From positions 1 through 9,921 of the forward strand of contig JARCRR010000017.1 of the NCBI GenBank assembly GCA_029850565.1: a stretch of 9,921 nt of DNA, given 5' to 3'. This DNA is from Gallionella sp. (GTDB taxonomy: Bacteria > Pseudomonadota > Gammaproteobacteria > Burkholderiales > Gallionellaceae). Positions within the stretch are counted from its first letter, which is position 1; every line of letters starts with the position of its first letter. A model generated the notes under the pieces. That model did not search any database. It was not told the origin of the DNA and saw nothing but the letters and a program-made list of their open reading frames with translations. Below are positions 6,968-9,921 of this stretch, piece after piece. The translations under genes were made by a program, and so were the position numbers.

Positions 6968-8329
6968 TCACTGCCCCTCTGAGAACATCCACGCCGCCAG
7001 CGTACCTGCCTCATAGCGCAACTTGGTTGCCGCGAGCCGTTGATCCAGCTCGCCGCTCACCAGACTGACCATTGTCGTCATGTGCTCACTCTCCGCGGTT
7101 AGCACTTCCAACAATGAACGTTTCCCCAATGTTTCCCATTGTGCGAAGTAGTCACTGCGAACCTGCTCGGTATTCGTCGCGAGCACTTTCAAACTGGCCA
7201 CCCGCTCGACTTGATTGTTGTAATCAGCCCACGCACTGTTGAGTTTGTATTCGATCTCAAAAGCCGTCTGCTGATACCGCTCTTGTGCAGCATTGGCGCG
7301 TTCGAGCATGGCTTTCTCCTGTGCCCTACCGGACAAACCCTGAAAAGCGTTCCACCTCAAGGTGGCAAACATCTGCCCCGGATCAGAGTAACCCATGATA
7401 TCGACACCGGACGTCTTTGAAGCTTGCAAATCAAATATTGGCCAATAATTACCCGCGCGAATCGCTTCTGAATTTGCAGTCAATGCTTGTTTATCAGCCT
7501 CCGCAGCCAACAGCAAGGGATGTTCCTGTTTGGCTTTGGTCATACCCGCGTCGGGTGTGATCGGTTCAATAGTAGGCAGGATCGCAGTTCTGCCCTTTGG
7601 GCTGTTTTCCGGACCGACCAATTTAAGCAACTGGATCTCGTATTCGCGCAGCCTTGCCTCGGCGGCAACCTTATTGTCCTTGGCTTGCAGCAAACGTGCT
7701 GTCGCCTGGGTCAGCTCACTTCTGCGTCCGGGAAGGGTCTGCACAATCTCACTCATCTTTTCCACCAGCAATCCCAACCTGCCGATGTTCTCATCGTGAA
7801 GCTCGACCAAGCGACGATATTTCAATATCTGCAAATAGGCAGTTGTCGTCTCAAACACGGTTTGCTCGCGTGCCTGCAACACCTTCGCATGTGCAGACTG
7901 CTCCTGATACTCCCTTGCCGATATCTGCTTGCGGACTTTCCCGCCGTCATACAGCGTATAGGTGACCACCAACGAAGCGCGGTCTGTCGTACCGTTACCA
8001 TAGGGGTTGCCTGTGCCGAACATCTTCGATTTGCTGGTCGCATTGACATCGACCCGCGGCCAACGAGCGCCCTTCACATCATCGATATCCATCTGAGAGG
8101 CATGCCAATTCGCCTCCGCATCGCGCAATTGAGGGCTACGCAATAAAGCGACCCCCGCCAATTGTCTAAGCGTTTCATTCTCGGAACTATCGCGTGGTGA
8201 TGCGACTTGCCCCTCGACTTGACCAAGGTCGTGTTGAAGTTTCAGGTCGTTTGCGGAAAGCGGTTGCGCGAGGGATGTGCCCGAATAGAAAAGGGCGGAA
8301 ATACCGCTAACGAGAAATGCCAGTCTCAT
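6968..8329 (-). CDS. TolC/LapE-like outer-membrane efflux channel of a type I secretion system
   Basis: This 453-residue protein is within the usual 430-490 range for TolC-family channels. Such proteins form trimeric outer-membrane beta-barrels with a long periplasmic helical tunnel, the exit pore of type I secretion. A Sec signal peptide ends at SLA (cleavage near 21). There is no lipobox cysteine, unlike drug-efflux OprM-type lipoproteins. Two outer-membrane-efflux repeats are visible: about 56-237 (from LRQLAGVALLRSPQLRDAEA through the WPRVDVNATS and VVTYTLYDGGKVRKQ strands to a long helix) and about 262-440 (HPLLLAAEADKQALTANSEA, YWPIFDLQAS, ATLRWNAFQGL, then NSAWADYNNQVERV). The repeated LYDGG and WNAFQG strand-turns are typical of the family. 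It starts 32 bases after the adaptor gene, with no obvious Shine-Dalgarno before its ATG. Linkage to LapB- and LapC-like genes argues for a LapE/AggA-type role in exporting a large surface protein. Confidence 0.93.
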   Translation of the reverse strand: MRLAFLVSGISALFYSGTSLAQPLSANDLKLQHDLGQVEGQVASPRDSSENETLRQLAGVALLRSPQLRDAEANWHASQMDIDDVKGARWPRVDVNATSKSKMFGTGNPYGNGTTDRASLVVTYTLYDGGKVRKQISAREYQEQSAHAKVLQAREQTVFETTTAYLQILKYRRLVELHDENIGRLGLLVEKMSEIVQTLPGRRSELTQATARLLQAKDNKVAAEARLREYEIQLLKLVGPENSPKGRTAILPTIEPITPDAGMTKAKQEHPLLLAAEADKQALTANSEAIRAGNYWPIFDLQASKTSGVDIMGYSDPGQMFATLRWNAFQGLSGRAQEKAMLERANAAQERYQQTAFEIEYKLNSAWADYNNQVERVASLKVLATNTEQVRSDYFAQWETLGKRSLLEVLTAESEHMTTMVSLVSGELDQRLAATKLRYEAGTLAAWMFSEGQ

Positions 8330-8361
8330 ATTAAAAACAATAAAAACTGATCAATACGGTT

Positions 8362-9603
8362 CTAACGTTCACGGAAAGCCTCGCGTGCCTTGAACACCGG
8401 CTTGAGCAAGTATTCCAAGATCGTCTTCTTCCCCGTCTTGATCTGCACAGTAGTGGTCATACCGGGAATGATGGCAAACTCTTTGTCGCCGCGCTTCAAT
8501 GAAGCCGATGTCGTTCTGACGATGACTTTATAGTAGACATCGCTCACGCCCACTCTGGCGGCATTGGGTCTATCCTCGCGCAAGGTATCGGGGCTGATGT
8601 GTTCCAGTGTGCCGCTCAAACCGCCGTAAACCGAATAATCGTATGCAGTCACCTTCACCATCGACTCCAATCCCGGACGCAGGAACGCGACATCTTTCGG
8701 CAATATCTTCGCCTCGATCAATAGCTGATCTTCGAATGGAACAATCTCCATGATGTCTGTCGCAGGCGGGATCACGCCGCCGATGGTGGTGACCTTGATG
8801 TTCTTCACGGTGCCCTTCACCGGCGCTTTCACCAAGGTGCGCTTCATCGTGTCTTCGCGTCCGATGGCGTTCTCCCGCGCTTGCGCCAGTTCGCTCTCCG
8901 CGCGCACCAATTCCTGATTCGCTTCCGCGATGAATTTGTTCTTGCGTTCGGTGATCTGCACCCGCGTGTCATTGGCCTGTCGCTTCGACTTGATCAATTC
9001 CAGATCGGAGATTAGCCCCCTAGCCACCAACGGGGCAGTCATCTCGATCTCTTTCTCGATCAACGCGAGGCTGCGCTCCAAACCCGCGACGCTTTGCTCC
9101 AGCGCATGTCTTTTCGATCTGAACGATTCGCGTTCGTTACGCACGATGTCGGGATAGGCCTCGACCTCGGGTGGGAATTCAAGCGACTTGCCGTACACCT
9201 CGGCACGCAATCGAGTCACGCTCCCCATTAACGCGATCATCTTGTTGTAACTTTCCTGGTAGGACGCAGTGGCTCGGGTAGGGTCGATCTTCAACAGCCC
9301 CTGTCCCTTTTCGACCACCTGTCCCTCCTTCACATTGAGTTCGGCGAGTATCCCGCCCTCAAGACTCTGGATGATCTGCTCACCGCTGATGGGGATTACC
9401 TTGCCTTCACCCTCGGTGATCTCCTCCACCTCTGCGAGACTTGCCCAGATCAGCGCGGCGACCAACACCACACCGATCAGATACAGCGCCCAGATCACTT
9501 TGGGCGCTGATTGTTCCAGCATCGCCGCATGCAGATCGCGCATGTAATGCAGATCTTCGGGTTGAGCGCTTTGTTTGGGGGTTTGTTTGGTTTCGGCCAT
9601 CAT
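8362..9603 (-). CDS. HlyD/LapC-like membrane fusion protein of a type I secretion system
   Basis: This 413-residue periplasmic adaptor would join the inner-membrane ABC exporter to the outer-membrane channel. It has a short cytoplasmic N-terminus, a single membrane segment at about 36-56 (VIWALYLIGVVLVAALIWAS), and a lipoyl-like half (VIPISGEQIIQSLEGGILAE with VKEGQVVEKGQGLLKIDP, about 69-108). A long alpha-helical hairpin follows at about 155-255, then the second lipoyl half (TLVKAPVKGTVKNIKVTTIG, 256-275). The C-terminal beta domain ends in IIPGMTTTVQIKTGKKTILE and YLLKP (378-402), the typical HlyD-family signature. Length matches HlyD/PrtE/LapC proteins and not the shorter RND adaptors. 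An adjacent ATG at 9600 could also be the start. The upstream ATPase gene ends seven bases away, so the two are almost surely co-transcribed and perhaps translationally coupled. Confidence 0.95.
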   Translation of the reverse strand: MMAETKQTPKQSAQPEDLHYMRDLHAAMLEQSAPKVIWALYLIGVVLVAALIWASLAEVEEITEGEGKVIPISGEQIIQSLEGGILAELNVKEGQVVEKGQGLLKIDPTRATASYQESYNKMIALMGSVTRLRAEVYGKSLEFPPEVEAYPDIVRNERESFRSKRHALEQSVAGLERSLALIEKEIEMTAPLVARGLISDLELIKSKRQANDTRVQITERKNKFIAEANQELVRAESELAQARENAIGREDTMKRTLVKAPVKGTVKNIKVTTIGGVIPPATDIMEIVPFEDQLLIEAKILPKDVAFLRPGLESMVKVTAYDYSVYGGLSGTLEHISPDTLREDRPNAARVGVSDVYYKVIVRTTSASLKRGDKEFAIIPGMTTTVQIKTGKKTILEYLLKPVFKAREAFRER

Positions 9604-9610
9604 CTATTCT

Positions 9611-9921
9611 TTATGCGGGTGGAATCGCCGCATTCGGCACGGACACTTGTCCGGCGTTGAGCGCCGCCATCACCTTGTCGCGCGGACCATCCACGATCAA
9701 CTTGCCGTTGTCCAGCACGATCACGCGATTGACCAACGCCAGCAACGATAAACGATGCGTCGCCACGATCAGGGTACGCCCCGCCATCTCTTTCTGCATC
9801 TGCGCCATGAACACCGTCTCGGTCTGTCCGTCCATCGCACTGGTCGGCTCATCCATCAGCACGATGGCATTCTTCGCCAACAAACAACGGGCCAATGCCA
9901 CCAACTGACGCTGCCCGCCCG
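9611..9921 (-). CDS. Type I secretion ABC exporter ATPase, C-terminal end (LapB/LssB-like, cut by window edge)
   Basis: Only the last 102 complete codons are in the window; the peptidase-like, membrane and Walker A parts lie beyond the right edge. What is visible is the second half of an ABC nucleotide-binding domain. It begins with GGQRQLVALARCLL, the end of the ABC signature (LSGGQ); then Walker B with its catalytic glutamate and D-loop, IVLMDEPTSAMD; then the switch histidine in IVATHRLSLL; then RVIVLDNGKLIVDGPRDKV. The DEPTSAMD followed by xQTE form (here GQTE) resembles exporters of the LapB/LssB group, which secrete large adhesins, rather than HlyB, where the block normally reads SALD. 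The last 16 residues are a short proline- and alanine-rich tail. The gene ends seven bases before the adaptor gene. The family assignment is firm; the LapB subtype is inferred from the short visible part. Confidence 0.93.
   Translation of the reverse strand, partial: GGQRQLVALARCLLAKNAIVLMDEPTSAMDGQTETVFMAQMQKEMAGRTLIVATHRLSLLALVNRVIVLDNGKLIVDGPRDKVMAALNAGQVSVPNAAIPPA

Noticed and set aside
7487..8146. 219-codon open frame on the plus strand
   Set aside because: It lies entirely opposite the well-supported TolC-like gene, and its translation is rich in Cys, His, Leu and Gln with no recognisable domain; an antisense shadow.
9441..9908. 155-codon open frame on the plus strand
   Set aside because: It overlaps the ATPase and adaptor genes on the other strand, both of which carry unmistakable family motifs, and shows no domain of its own.

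Overview
The window looks like bacterial chromosome with dense, one-directional coding: every gene I can support lies on the minus strand, so transcription runs from the right edge to the left. The start of glutamyl-tRNA reductase (hemA, C5 haem pathway), the Lap-type type I secretion parts and the codon style suggest a Gram-negative proteobacterium, most likely a betaproteobacterium. The GC content appears moderate. I cannot name the genus from the sequence.

In transcription order, right to left: (1) 9921-9611, the C-terminal end of a type I secretion ABC exporter ATPase of the LapB/LssB type; (2) 9603-8362, an HlyD/LapC-like membrane fusion protein; (3) 8329-6968, a TolC/LapE-like outer-membrane channel; (4) 6850-4808, a membrane adenylate cyclase with an extracytoplasmic CHASE2 sensor domain and a complete-looking catalytic site; (5) 4753-980, a very large exported protein combining NHL-type beta-propellers, two fibronectin type III domains, a transglutaminase-like domain with an apparent Cys-His-Glu triad and C-terminal TPRs; (6) 942-547, a small exported protein with a TPR-like C-terminus. 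A strong GC-rich hairpin (505-535) then closes the block. Immediately beyond it lie a perfect TATAAT and the hemA gene, which runs off the left edge.

Spacings of 7, 32, 117, 54-66 and 37 bases between consecutive genes, all on one strand, make genes 1-6 a likely operon or pair of operons. The three secretion genes together span the envelope (ATPase, adaptor, outer-membrane pore). LapB-type exporters typically handle large surface adhesins; no such substrate is encoded in the window. The cyclase would link an envelope signal to cAMP. The propeller/FN3/transglutaminase/TPR protein and the small TPR-like protein are predicted to be Sec-exported, so they would act in the periplasm or at the outer membrane, beside the exporter rather than as its classical C-terminal-signal substrate.

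The part most worth a second look is this combination: a Lap-like secretion apparatus, a CHASE2 cyclase and a possible periplasmic cysteine peptidase or transglutaminase on a propeller scaffold. It is reminiscent of, but different from, the LapD/LapG control of surface adhesins. No tRNA, rRNA, CRISPR, insertion sequence or other mobile element was seen, and there is no gene-free stretch longer than about 120 bases.
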